Shown piece by piece: positions 26,593-38,400 of a stretch of DNA of 64,000 bases (position 1 is its first letter; each line of letters starts with the position of its first letter). The DNA is from Aulostomus chinensis (taxonomy: Eukaryota > Chordata > Actinopteri > Syngnathiformes > Aulostomidae). The notes under the pieces are model-generated. The model ran no database searches, was not told where the DNA came from, and saw only the letters and a list, made by a program, of their open reading frames with translations. Position numbers and translations under genes: made by a program. The stretch is taken from NCBI GenBank assembly GCA_037954235.1, contig JBBMOA010000001.1:36981094-37045093 (forward strand). Reading direction: 5' to 3'.

Positions 26593-26700
26593 CACAAAGT
26601 CCACCTGGTGCCTAAAGACCAGTTCAGCATGGACTACGTTGAACCTTCAGTCCGCTGCATCAGCACCCATGGACAGTTCCCCCCTGACAGGAGGATTCTG
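26593..26700 (+). CDS. Candidate internal exon of an unidentified gene
   Basis: A 108-base (36-codon) open block with canonical borders. It is preceded by a long pyrimidine tract ending in tgctgtttttag and followed by gtgagg. The translation begins HKVHLVPKDQFSMDYVEP and ends PPDRRIL; it reads as well-composed protein with no low complexity. Length is a multiple of three and both borders are phase 0 in this frame. I do not recognise the family. The next downstream acceptor-like site (about 27175) does not continue cleanly in phase 0, since a stop follows after ten codons. The exon may therefore belong to a broken gene or splice elsewhere. It lies inside the spacer between the two satellite arrays. 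Confidence 0.4.
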
Positions 26701-26720
26701 GTGAGGAACATTAGTGGGAC

Positions 26721-27174
26721 AGCGCTCTTGTTAGAACGGTTCTGATCCACCTTCCCTCCCCCTGTAGCTCCTCCTGTGTCCCCTCAGCGCTCTTGTTAGA
26801 ACGGTTCTGATCCACCTTCCCTCCCCCTGTAGCTCCTCCTGTGTCCCCTCGGCGCTCTTGTTAGAACGGTTCTGATCCACCTTCCCTCCCCCTGTAGCTC
26901 CTCCTGTGTCCCCTCAGCGCTCTTGTTAGAACGGTTCTGATCCACCTTCCCTCCCCCTGAAGCTCCTCCTGTGTCCCTTCAGCGCTCGTTAGAACGGTTC
27001 TGATCCACCTTCCCTCCCCCTGTAGCTCCTCCTGTGTCCCCTCAGCGCTCTTGTTAGAACGGTTCTGATCCACCTTCCCTCCCCCTGTAGCTCCTCCTGT
27101 GTCCCCTCAGCGCTCTTGTTAGAACGGTTCTGATCCACCTTCCCTCCCCCTGTAGCTCCTCCTGTGTCTCCTCA
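26721..27174 (+). repeat. 65-bp minisatellite, 7 copies
   Basis: Unit agcgctcttgttagaacggt + tctgatccaccttccctccc + cctgtagctcctcctgtgtc + ccctc. Starts are at 26721, 26786, 26851, 26916, 26981, 27044 and 27109. The fifth unit has a 2-base deletion, so it is 63 bp. Every unit ends in a pyrimidine-rich run followed by cag, like a 3' splice site. It follows the candidate exon at once and may sit in its downstream intron. Confidence 0.93.
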
Positions 27175-27288
27175 GGTTTCCAAACTCCCTCCCACTGGCT
27201 GGTGCTGAAGGAGGGCCAGAGCTCCTCCTACAGGAGCCCATCCTGGCCTCCCCCGCTGCAGCTCCTCCACTAACCTCCCACCAGAGAG

Positions 27289-27366
27289 ATGAGCCCCCTG
27301 GTTCAGAGTGACAGACCACCTCTGGGAGCAGACAACAGAGACCACATCAGGCTGGACTCCGTGCAG
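27289..27366 (+). CDS. Possible short exon (low confidence)
   Basis: From an ATG at 27289 the frame reads MSPLVQSDRPPLGADNRDHI and ends DSVQ directly before gtacgg, a good splice donor. Upstream in the same frame is a TAA near 27270, so this would have to be a first coding exon or use an acceptor just upstream (cccaccag at about 27277-27284). No homologue is recognised. It could be chance. Confidence 0.18.
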
Positions 27367-27369
27367 GTA

Positions 27370-27794
27370 CGGAGGCTGACGGCTGCTGAGTGAGTGAGTT
27401 TACGACGCTCCCGCCACTGCTGCTGGATTGATTTAACACATCTGGAATATTTAGATTTATTCTGGGTCAACATCTGCATCTGTTGAAGTCCTCAGTCTCC
27501 ATGCAGGTGGTGTTGTTCCAGATAAAAGGTCTCAATAACAGCATCACTCCAGGTGAAACCATTCCAAAGAAGGCTAAGTGGAGCTGGCATATCAGCCCCC
27601 AATGGAAGCCTGCTGCTGCTGCCAAGGTCTCCATGTCATCATGGAAAAGTTGATTGTTCAACTCAGTGTTTTTCCCATTGGGAAGAGATTTGTTGTTCCA
27701 CCATGAAGTCTTTTCTTGTGATGAGTTTGTGTGTTGTAGTAGCATGAAGATATCTTGTTATCATGATCAACTCATCTGGCCTGGTGGAAGAACA
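27370..27794. other. Unassigned spacer before array B
   Basis: Unique-looking sequence with short overlapping ORFs on both strands (64-92 codons near 27467-27747). I recognise no family, RNA gene or repeat. It ends at the duplicated 46-bp block that begins ctgctgtgtttggattcaga. Confidence 0.4.
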
Positions 27795-28534
27795 CTGCTG
27801 TGTTTGGATTCAGACGAGTCAAATCTGAACCAGGGAATTGTAATGAACTCAAAATGATGCTAACGTTCACTCCATTACTCTTAGCATCATTTTGAGTTAA
27901 TTAGCAATTCTTACTAAATCACTGTCGCATCATTTTGAGATCATTAGCAATTCTTCTGACATCACTGTCACATTATTTTGAGGTTCGTAAGAACTTTTAC
28001 TACATTACTGTTGCATTATTTAAAGGTTCGTAGCAACTCTTACTACATGACTGTCAGCACCACTTTTTGGTTTTTTCGAAACACTTCCTACATTACTGTA
28101 AGCATCACTGAGTTAATTAGCAACTATCACTACATTACTGTTAGCATCATTTTGAGTTCATTAGCTGCTGTGTTTGGATTCAGACGAGTCAAATCTGAAC
28201 CAGGGAATTGTAATGAACTCAAAATGATGCTAACTTTCACTCCATTACAGTTAGCATCATTTTGAGTTAATTAGCAATTCTTACTAAATCACTGTCGCAT
28301 CATTTTGAGATCATTAGCAATTCTTCTGACATCACTGTCACACTATTTTGAGGTTCGTAAGAACTTTTACTACATTACTGTTGTATTATTTAAAGGTTCG
28401 TAGCAACTGTTACTACATGACTGTCGCATTATGTTGAGGTTCGTAGCAACTCTGACTACATGACCGTCAGCATCACTTTCAGGTTATTCGAAACTTTCAC
28501 TCCATTACTGTTAGCATCATTTTGAGTTCATTAG
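27795..28534 (+). repeat. 370-bp tandem duplication spanning the array B junction
   Basis: The block ctgctgtgtttggattcaga... with its following satellite occurs at 27795 and again at 28165, exactly 370 bp apart. The second copy differs by scattered substitutions, for example aacgttcac versus aactttcac. The unit joins ~46 bp of non-satellite sequence to ~320 bp of satellite, so the junction itself was duplicated after it formed. Confidence 0.9.
27841..27903. repeat. Fold-back satellite junction (23-bp inverted arms)
   Basis: Left arm 27841-27863 (taatgaactcaaaatgatgc...) and right arm 27881-27903 (ttagcatcattttgagttaa...) are reverse complements with one mismatch, separated by 17 bases. The left arm is a satellite piece in array A orientation. 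From the loop onward everything is in the opposite orientation. The same structure recurs at 28211-28273 in the 370-bp duplicate. Confidence 0.88.
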
Positions 28535-29830
28535 CAATTCTTACTGAATCACTGTCGCATCATTTTGAGATCTTTAGCAATTCTTCTTACATCACTGCCG
28601 CATTATTTTGAGGTTCGTAGCAACTCTTACTACATTACTGTCAGCATCACTTTGAGTTTATTAGCAACTATCACTACATTACTGTTAGCATCATTTTGAG
28701 TTTATTAGCAATTCATAGACATCATTGCAGCATTAAAAGAGGTTAGTAGCAACTCGTACTACATGACTGTCAGCATCACTTTGAGGTTGTTCGAAACACT
28801 TACTACATTATTGTAAGCATCATTGAGTTGAATAGCAACTATCACTACATTTGTTAGCATCATTTTGAGTTAATTAGCAATTCTTCCGACATCACTGTCG
28901 CAATATTTTGAGGTTCGTAGCCACTTTTACTACATTACTGTAGCATTATTTTGAGGTTCGTAGCAACTCTTACAACATGACTGTCAGCATCACTTTGAGG
29001 TAATTTGAAACTTTCACTCCAATACTGCTCGCATCATTTTGAGTTCATTAGCAATTCTTCCTACATCACTGTCGCATCATTTTGAGATCATTAGCAATTC
29101 TTTCGACATCACTGTCGCATTATTTTGAGGTTCGTAGCAACTCTTACTACATGACTTTCAGCATCACTTTGAGGTTGTTCGAAACACTTACTACATTACT
29201 GTAAGCATCACTGAGTTGATTCGCAACTCTCACTACATTACTGTTAGCATCATTTTGAGTTCATTAGAAATTCAAACGACATCACTGTCGCAATATTTTG
29301 AGGTTCGTATCAACTTTTACTACATCACTGTCGCATTATTTTGAGGTTCATAGCAACTCTTACTACATGACCGTCAGCATTACTTTAAGGTTATTCAAAA
29401 CTTTCACTCCATTACTGTTAGCATCATTTTGAGTTCATTAGCAATTCTTACTACATGACTGTCGCATCATTTTGAGATCATTAGCGATTCTTCCGACATC
29501 CCTTTCGCATTATTTTGAGGTTTGTAGCAACTCTTACTACATGACTTTCAGCATCACTTTGAGGTTGTTCGAAACACTTACTACATCACTGTCGCATCAT
29601 TTTGAGATCATTAGCAATTCTTCTGACATCACTGTCACATTATTTTGAGGTTCGTAGCAACTCTTACTACATTATTGTTGCATTATTTAAAGGTTCGTAG
29701 CAACTCTTACTACAGTTCTGTCAGCATCACTTTGAGGTTGTTCGAAACACTTACTACATTACTGTTAGCATCATTTTGAGTTTATTAGCAATTCTTCCGA
29801 CATCACTGTCGCAATATTTTGAGGTTCGTC

Positions 29831-32603
29831 GCAACTCTTACTACATGACTGTCAGCATCACTTTGAGGTTGTTCGAAACTCTTACTACATGACTGTCAGC
29901 ATCACTTTGAGGTTGTTTGAAACACTTACTACATTACTGTAAGCATCACTGAGTTTATTAGCAACTATCACTACATTACTGTTAGCATCAATTTGAGGTT
30001 AGAAGCAACTGTTGCGACATGACTGACAGCATCACTTTTAGGTTGTTCGAAACACTTACTACATTACTGTAAGCATCACTGAGTTAATTAGCAACTATCA
30101 CTACATTACTGTTAGCATCATTTTGAGTTCATTAGCAATTCTTCCGACGTCACTGTCGCAATATTTTGAGGTTCGTAGCAACTCTTACTACATGACTGTC
30201 AGCATCACTTTGAGGTTATTCGAAACTTTCACTCCTTTACTGTTAGCATCATTTTTTGTTCATTAGCAATTCTTACTACATAACTGTCGCATCATTTTGA
30301 GATAATTAGCAATTCTTCCGACATCACTGTCGCATTATTTTGAGGTTCGTAGCAACTGTTACTACATGACTGTCAGCATCACTTTGAGGTTATTCGAAAC
30401 ACTTACTACATTACTGTAAGCATCACTGAGTTGATTAGCAACTGTCACTACATTACTGTTAGCATCATTTTAAGTTCATTAGCAATTCTTCCGACATCAC
30501 TGTCGCAATATTTTGAGGTTCGTAGCAACTTTTACTACATGACTGTCGCATTATTTTGAGGTTCGTAGCAACTCTTAGTACATGACTGTCAGCATCATTT
30601 TGAGTTCATTAGCAATTCTTCCGACATCACTGTCGCAATATTTTGAGGTTCGTAGCAACTTTTACTACATTACTGTGGCATTATTTTGATGTTCGTCGCA
30701 ACTCTTACTACATGACTGTCAGCATCACTTTGAGGTTATTCGAAACTTTCACTCCATTACTGTTAGCATCATTTTTAGTTCATTAGCAATTCTTACTACA
30801 TCACTGTCGCATCATTTTGGGATCATTAGCAATTCTTCTGACATCACTGTCACATTATTTTGAGGTTCGTAGCAACTCTTACTACATTATTGTTGCATTA
30901 TTTTAAGGTTTGTAGCAACTCTTACTACATTACTGTCAGCATCACTTTGAGTTTCTTAGCAACTTTCACTACATTACTGTTAGCATCATTTTTAGTTCAT
31001 TAGCATCTATCACTACATTACTGTTAGCATCATTTTGAGTTCATGAGCAATTCTCACGACATCACTGTAGCTTTGAATTGAGTTCATTAGCAACTCTTAC
31101 TAAATGACTGTCAGCATCACTTTGAGGTTGTTCGAAACTCTTACTACATTACTGTAAGCATCACTGAGTTTCTTAGCAACTATCACTACATTACTCATAG
31201 CATCATCTTGTGTTAATCAGCAATTCTTCCGACATCACTGTAGCAATATTTTGAGGTTCGTAGCAACTTTTACTACATTACTGTCGCATTATTTTGAGGT
31301 TTGTAGCAACACTTACGACATGACTGTCAGCATCACTTTGAGGTTATTCGAAATGTTCACTCCATTACTGTTAGCATCATTTTGAGTTCATGAGCAATTC
31401 TTTCTAAATCACTGTCGCATCATTTTGAGATCTTTAGCAATTCTTCCGACATCACTGTCGCATTATTTTGAGGTTCATAGCAACTCTTACTACATGACTG
31501 TCACCATCACTTTGAGGTTATTCGAAACACTTTCTACATTACTGTAAGCATCACTGAGTTGATTAGCAACTATCACTACATTACTGTTAGCATCATTTTA
31601 AGTTCATTAGCAATTCTTCCGACATCACTGTCGCAATATTTTGAGGTTCGTAGCAACTTTTACTACATTACTGTCGCATTATATTGAGGTTCGTAGCAAC
31701 TCTTACTACATGACTGTCAGCATCACTTTGAGGTTATTCGAAACACTTCCTACATTACTGTAAGCATTACTGACTTGATTAGCAACTATCACTACATTAC
31801 TGTTAGCATCATTTTGAGTTTATTAGCAATTCTTCCGACATCACTGTCGCATCATTTTGAGATCATTAGCAATTCTTCTGACATCACTGTCACATCATTT
31901 TGAGGTTCATAGCAACTCTTACTACATTATTGTTGCATTATTTTAAGGTTCGTAGCAACTCTTCCTACATTACTGTCAGCATCACTTTGAGATCATTAGC
32001 AATTCTTCCGACATCACTCTCGCATTATTTTGAGGTTCGTAGCAACTGTTACTACATGACTGTCAGCATCACTTTGAGGTTATTCGAAACACTTACTACA
32101 TGACTGTAAACATCACTGAGTTGATTAGCAACTATCACTACATTACTGTGAGCATCATTTTAAGTTCATTAGCAATTCTTCCGACATCACTGTCGCAATA
32201 TTTTGAGGTTCGTAGCAACTTTTACTACATTACTGTCGCATTATTTTGAGGTTCGTAGCAACTCTTAGTACATGACTGTCAACATCACTTCTAGGTTATT
32301 CGAAACTTTCACTCCATTACTGTTAGCATCATTTTGAGATCATTACCAATTCTTCTGACATCACTGTCGCATTATTTTGAGGTTCGTAGCAACTCCTACT
32401 ACATGACTTTCAGCATCACTTTGAGGTTGTTCAAAACACTTACTACATTGCTGTTAGCATCACTGACTTAATTAGCAACTATCACTACATTACTGTCGCA
32501 TCATTTTGAGATCATTAGCAATTCTTCCGACATCACTGTCGCAATATTTTGAGGTTTATAGCAACTTTTACTACATTACTGTCACATTATTTTGAGGTTC
32601 GTA
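29831..32603 (-). repeat. 2,773-bp HOR in array B, copy 1
   Basis: The rare marker agaagcaactgttgcgacat lies at 30001, and again 2,773 bp later at 32774. The two copies look identical or nearly so wherever compared; for instance 31900-32103 equals 34673-34876. The borders are uncertain by some tens of bases because the flanking monomers are similar. Confidence 0.88.
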
Positions 32604-35376
32604 GCAACTCTTACTACATGACTGTCAGCATCACTTTGAGGTTGTTCGAAACTCTTACTACATGACTGTCAGCATCACTTTGAGGTTGTTTGAAACACTT
32701 ACTACATTACTGTAAGCATCACTGAGTTTATTAGCAACTATCACTACATTACTGTTAGCATCAATTTGAGGTTAGAAGCAACTGTTGCGACATGACTGAC
32801 AGCATCACTTTTAGGTTGTTCGAAACACTTACTACATTACTGTAAGCATCACTGAGTTAATTAGCAACTATCACTACATTACTGTTAGCATCATTTTGAG
32901 TTCATTAGCAATTCTTCCGACGTCACTGTCGCAATATTTTGAGGTTCGTAGCAACTCTTACTACATGACTGTCAGCATCACTTTGAGGTTATTCGAAACT
33001 TTCACTCCTTTACTGTTAGCATCATTTTTTGTTCATTAGCAATTCTTACTACATAACTGTCGCATCATTTTGAGATAATTAGCAATTCTTCCGACATCAC
33101 TGTCGCATTATTTTGAGGTTCGTAGCAACTGTTACTACATGACTGTCAGCATCACTTTGAGGTTATTCGAAACACTTACTACATTACTGTAAGCATCACT
33201 GAGTTGATTAGCAACTGTCACTACATTACTGTTAGCATCATTTTAAGTTCATTAGCAATTCTTCCGACATCACTGTCGCAATATTTTGAGGTTCGTAGCA
33301 ACTTTTACTACATGACTGTCGCATTATTTTGAGGTTCGTAGCAACTCTTAGTACATGACTGTCAGCATCATTTTGAGTTCATTAGCAATTCTTCCGACAT
33401 CACTGTCGCAATATTTTGAGGTTCGTAGCAACTTTTACTACATTACTGTGGCATTATTTTGATGTTCGTCGCAACTCTTACTACATGACTGTCAGCATCA
33501 CTTTGAGGTTATTCGAAACTTTCACTCCATTACTGTTAGCATCATTTTTAGTTCATTAGCAATTCTTACTACATCACTGTCGCATCATTTTGGGATCATT
33601 AGCAATTCTTCTGACATCACTGTCACATTATTTTGAGGTTCGTAGCAACTCTTACTACATTATTGTTGCATTATTTTAAGGTTTGTAGCAACTCTTACTA
33701 CATTACTGTCAGCATCACTTTGAGTTTCTTAGCAACTTTCACTACATTACTGTTAGCATCATTTTTAGTTCATTAGCATCTATCACTACATTACTGTTAG
33801 CATCATTTTGAGTTCATGAGCAATTCTCACGACATCACTGTAGCTTTGAATTGAGTTCATTAGCAACTCTTACTAAATGACTGTCAGCATCACTTTGAGG
33901 TTGTTCGAAACTCTTACTACATTACTGTAAGCATCACTGAGTTTCTTAGCAACTATCACTACATTACTCATAGCATCATCTTGTGTTAATCAGCAATTCT
34001 TCCGACATCACTGTAGCAATATTTTGAGGTTCGTAGCAACTTTTACTACATTACTGTCGCATTATTTTGAGGTTTGTAGCAACACTTACGACATGACTGT
34101 CAGCATCACTTTGAGGTTATTCGAAATGTTCACTCCATTACTGTTAGCATCATTTTGAGTTCATGAGCAATTCTTTCTAAATCACTGTCGCATCATTTTG
34201 AGATCTTTAGCAATTCTTCCGACATCACTGTCGCATTATTTTGAGGTTCATAGCAACTCTTACTACATGACTGTCACCATCACTTTGAGGTTATTCGAAA
34301 CACTTTCTACATTACTGTAAGCATCACTGAGTTGATTAGCAACTATCACTACATTACTGTTAGCATCATTTTAAGTTCATTAGCAATTCTTCCGACATCA
34401 CTGTCGCAATATTTTGAGGTTCGTAGCAACTTTTACTACATTACTGTCGCATTATATTGAGGTTCGTAGCAACTCTTACTACATGACTGTCAGCATCACT
34501 TTGAGGTTATTCGAAACACTTCCTACATTACTGTAAGCATTACTGACTTGATTAGCAACTATCACTACATTACTGTTAGCATCATTTTGAGTTTATTAGC
34601 AATTCTTCCGACATCACTGTCGCATCATTTTGAGATCATTAGCAATTCTTCTGACATCACTGTCACATCATTTTGAGGTTCATAGCAACTCTTACTACAT
34701 TATTGTTGCATTATTTTAAGGTTCGTAGCAACTCTTCCTACATTACTGTCAGCATCACTTTGAGATCATTAGCAATTCTTCCGACATCACTCTCGCATTA
34801 TTTTGAGGTTCGTAGCAACTGTTACTACATGACTGTCAGCATCACTTTGAGGTTATTCGAAACACTTACTACATGACTGTAAACATCACTGAGTTGATTA
34901 GCAACTATCACTACATTACTGTGAGCATCATTTTAAGTTCATTAGCAATTCTTCCGACATCACTGTCGCAATATTTTGAGGTTCGTAGCAACTTTTACTA
35001 CATTACTGTCGCATTATTTTGAGGTTCGTAGCAACTCTTAGTACATGACTGTCAACATCACTTCTAGGTTATTCGAAACTTTCACTCCATTACTGTTAGC
35101 ATCATTTTGAGATCATTACCAATTCTTCTGACATCACTGTCGCATTATTTTGAGGTTCGTAGCAACTCCTACTACATGACTTTCAGCATCACTTTGAGGT
35201 TGTTCAAAACACTTACTACATTGCTGTTAGCATCACTGACTTAATTAGCAACTATCACTACATTACTGTCGCATCATTTTGAGATCATTAGCAATTCTTC
35301 CGACATCACTGTCGCAATATTTTGAGGTTTATAGCAACTTTTACTACATTACTGTCACATTATTTTGAGGTTCGTA
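32604..35376 (-). repeat. 2,773-bp HOR in array B, copy 2
   Basis: Second copy of the unit starting near 29831. Homology ends near 35413, where this copy continues gaggttattccaaac while the first continues gaggttgttcgaaac. Only two copies exist, so this is a single tandem duplication on top of an older, diverged array. Confidence 0.88.
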
Positions 35377-37599
35377 GCAACTCTTACTACATGACTGTCA
35401 GCATCACTTTGAGGTTATTCCAAACTTTCACTCCATTACTGTTAGCATCATTTTGAGATCATTGCCAATTCTTCTGACATCACTGTCGCATCATTTTTAG
35501 ATCTTTAGCAATTCTTCTGACATCACTGTCGCATTATTTTGAGGTTCGTAGCAACTCTTACTACATGACTGTCACCATCACTTTGAGGTTGTTCGAAACA
35601 CTTACTACATCACTGTCAGCATCAATGAGTTGATTAGCAACGATCACTATATTACTGTTAGCATCATTTTGAGTTCATTAGCAATTCTTCCGACTCACTG
35701 TCGCATTTTTTTGAGGTTCGTAGCAACTCTTACTACATGACTGTCAGCATCACTTTGAGGTTATTCGAAACGTTCACTCCATTACTGTTAGCATCATTTT
35801 GAGTTCATTAGCAATTCTTACTACATCACTGTCGCATTATTTCGAGATCATAAGCAATTCTTCCGACATCACTGTCGCATTATTTTGAGGTTCGTAGCAA
35901 CTCTTACTACAATACTGTTGCATTATTTAAAGGTTCGTAGCAACTCTTACTACATTACTGTCAGCATAACTTTGAGGTTATTTGAAAGTTTCACTCCATT
36001 ACTGTTAGCATCATTTTGAGTTCATTAGCAATTCTTACTACATCACTGTCGCATCATTTTGAGATCATTAGCAATTCTTACGACATCACTGTCGCAATAT
36101 TTTGAGGTTCGTAGCAACTCTTACTACATTATTGTTGCATTATTTAAAGGTTCGTAGCAACTCTTACTACATTACTGTCAGCATCACTTTGAGTTTATTA
36201 GCAAGTATCACTACATTACTGTTAGCATAATTTTGAGTTGTTGAGCAATTCTCACGACATCACTGTAGCATTAAATTGAGTTCATTAGCAACTCTTACTA
36301 AATGACTGTCAGCATCACTTTGAGGTTGTTCGAAACACTTACTACATTCCTCTAAGCATCACTGAGTTTATTAGCAACTATCACTAAATTACTGTTAGCA
36401 TCATTTTGAGTTCAATAGCAATTCTTCTGACATCACTGTCGCATTATTTTGAGGTTCGTAGCAACTCTTAGTACATGACTGTCAGCATCACTTAGAGGTT
36501 ATTCGAAACGTTCACTCCATTACTGTTACTATCATTTTGAGTTCATTAGCAATTCGGACTAAATCACTGTCGCAATATTTTGAGGTTCGTAGCGACTTTT
36601 ACTGCATTACTTTCGCATTATATTGAGGTTCGTAGCAACTCTTACTATATTACTGTCAGCATCACTTTGAGGTTATTCGAAACACTTACTACATTACTGT
36701 AAGCATCACTGACTTGATTAGCAACTATCACTACGTTACTGTCAGCATCATTTTGAGTTCATTAGCAATTCTTCCGACATCACTGTCGCATCATTTTGAG
36801 ATCATCAGCAATTCTTCCGACATCACTGTCGCATTATTTTGAGGTTCGTAGCAACTCTTACTACATTACTGTCAGCATCACTTTGAGGTTATTTGAAACG
36901 TTCACTCCATTACTGTTAGCATCATTTTGAATTCATGAGCAATTCTTACTACATCACTGTCGCATCATTTTGAGATCATTAGCAATTCTTCCGACATCAC
37001 TGTCGCATTATTTTGAGGTTCGTAGCAACTCTTACTACAAGACTGTCAGCATCACTTTGAGGTTATTCGAAACGTTAACTCCATTACTGTTAGCATCATT
37101 TTGAGTTCATGAGCAATTCTTACGAAATCACTTTCGCATCATTTTGAGATCTTTAGCAATTCTTCTGACATCACTGTCGCATAATTTTGAGGTTCCTAGC
37201 AACTTTTACTACATCACTGTCGCATTATTTTGAGGTTCGTAGCAACTCTTCCTACATGACTGTCACCATCACTTTTGAGGTTATTCGAAACACTTACTAC
37301 ATTACTGTAAGTATCACTGAGTTGATTCGCAACTATCACTACACTACTGTTAGCATCATTTTAAGTTCATTAGCAATTCTTCCGACATCACTGTCGCAAA
37401 ATTTTGAGGTTCGTAGCAACTTTTACTACATTACTGTCGCATTATTTTGAGGTTCGTAGCAACTCTTACTACATGACTGTCAGCATCACTTAGAGGTTAT
37501 TCGAAACACTTACTACATTACGGTAAGCATCACTGAGTTGATTAGCAACTATCACTACATTACTGTTAGCATCATTTTGAGTTCATTAGCAACTCTTAC

Positions 37600-37927
37600 A
37601 ATTTATAGTTTTAAAGGTTCGTTCCAACAAAATACTTTCTAATTTATAGTTTTAAAGGTTCGTTCCACCAAAATACTTTCTAATTTATAGTTTTAAAGGT
37701 TCATTCCACCAAAATACTTTCTAATTTATAGTTTTAAAGGTTCACTCCACCAAATACTTTCTAATTTATAGTTTTAAAGGTTCATTCCACCAAAATACGT
37801 ACTAATTTATAGTTTTAAAGGTTCGTTCCACCAAAATACTTTCTAATTTATAGTTTTTAAGGTTCATTCCAACAAAATACTTTCTAATTTATAGTTTTAA
37901 AGGTTCGTTCCACCAAAATACTGCTTT
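37600..37927 (+). repeat. 41-bp minisatellite, 8 copies
   Basis: Unit aatttatagttttaaaggtt + cgttccaccaaaatactttc + t. Units start at 37600, 37641, 37682, 37723, 37763, 37804, 37845 and 37886. It begins within a base or two of the end of satellite array B. A decayed piece (agttttaaaggttcc) follows near 37943. Confidence 0.93.
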
Positions 37928-37965
37928 CTGTCCAACTTCTCAGTTTTAAAGGTTCCTTCAGTTGA

Positions 37966-38400
37966 GGGCTCCTGGTTCTGTGTGAGGGGTTGAGGGTCGA
38001 TATGGGATGATGAGGAAGATTTCATGTCACGATGGTCCTGCTAAAGTAACTGAGAGTCATGACATCAAACAATGTCATCAAATTACGCTTGAACTCTTAA
38101 AATGGCAATAAAATCTACTGGAATCATTTTAGCACAAACACTTTTATATTGATTTTGTGAGCATCATTTTTCAAACATTATAACATAAACTTTAAAAAGG
38201 GTCCATTCACGAACACTCTTACTTGAAGGTAGTCACTGATATCAGTAAACAGCTGATAAAGTTTTGTGTTCATGTTTTAATTCTCTACTCTGACCTGTGC
38301 TGAGACACTGGACCAGAGAGGAAGACCTGCTCAGCCTCCTGCATGGACCAATTCTGCAGCTCAGTGATGACGACGAGGGATTCAGCATTGAGTTCATTTT
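37966..38400. other. Unassigned AT-rich sequence
   Basis: I see no gene, RNA or repeat here. It separates the minisatellite from the duplicated tRNA-Ala segment. Confidence 0.4.

Larger units (their letters stand above)
27864..37599 (-). repeat. Satellite array B: ~43-bp monomers, inverted relative to array A
   Basis: On the minus strand this is the A1 subfamily. The plus strand shows the reverse complement, for example ctacatgactgtcagcatca and ctttgaggttgttcgaaaca. The monomer types are the same as in 1822-7190. The A2 subfamily (ctaagaaatgatgctacag) is absent. Array B is 9.7 kb, enters through a fold-back junction, contains a large tandem duplication, and ends at about 37599 in a 41-bp minisatellite. 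There are no other interruptions apart from the duplicated 46-bp block at 28165. Confidence 0.95.

Noticed and set aside
27978..37450. Short plus-strand ORFs in array B (67-95 codons, e.g. beginning MRFIATLTTLLLHYF)
   Set aside because: They are translations of satellite. Identical copies at 31900 and 34673 follow from the 2,773-bp duplication. No start context or domain.
1822..37599. Telomeric repeats or a canonical CENP-B box in the satellite
   Set aside because: No TTAGGG tracts and no match to the CENP-B box core were seen in the monomers, so centromere identity rests only on architecture.
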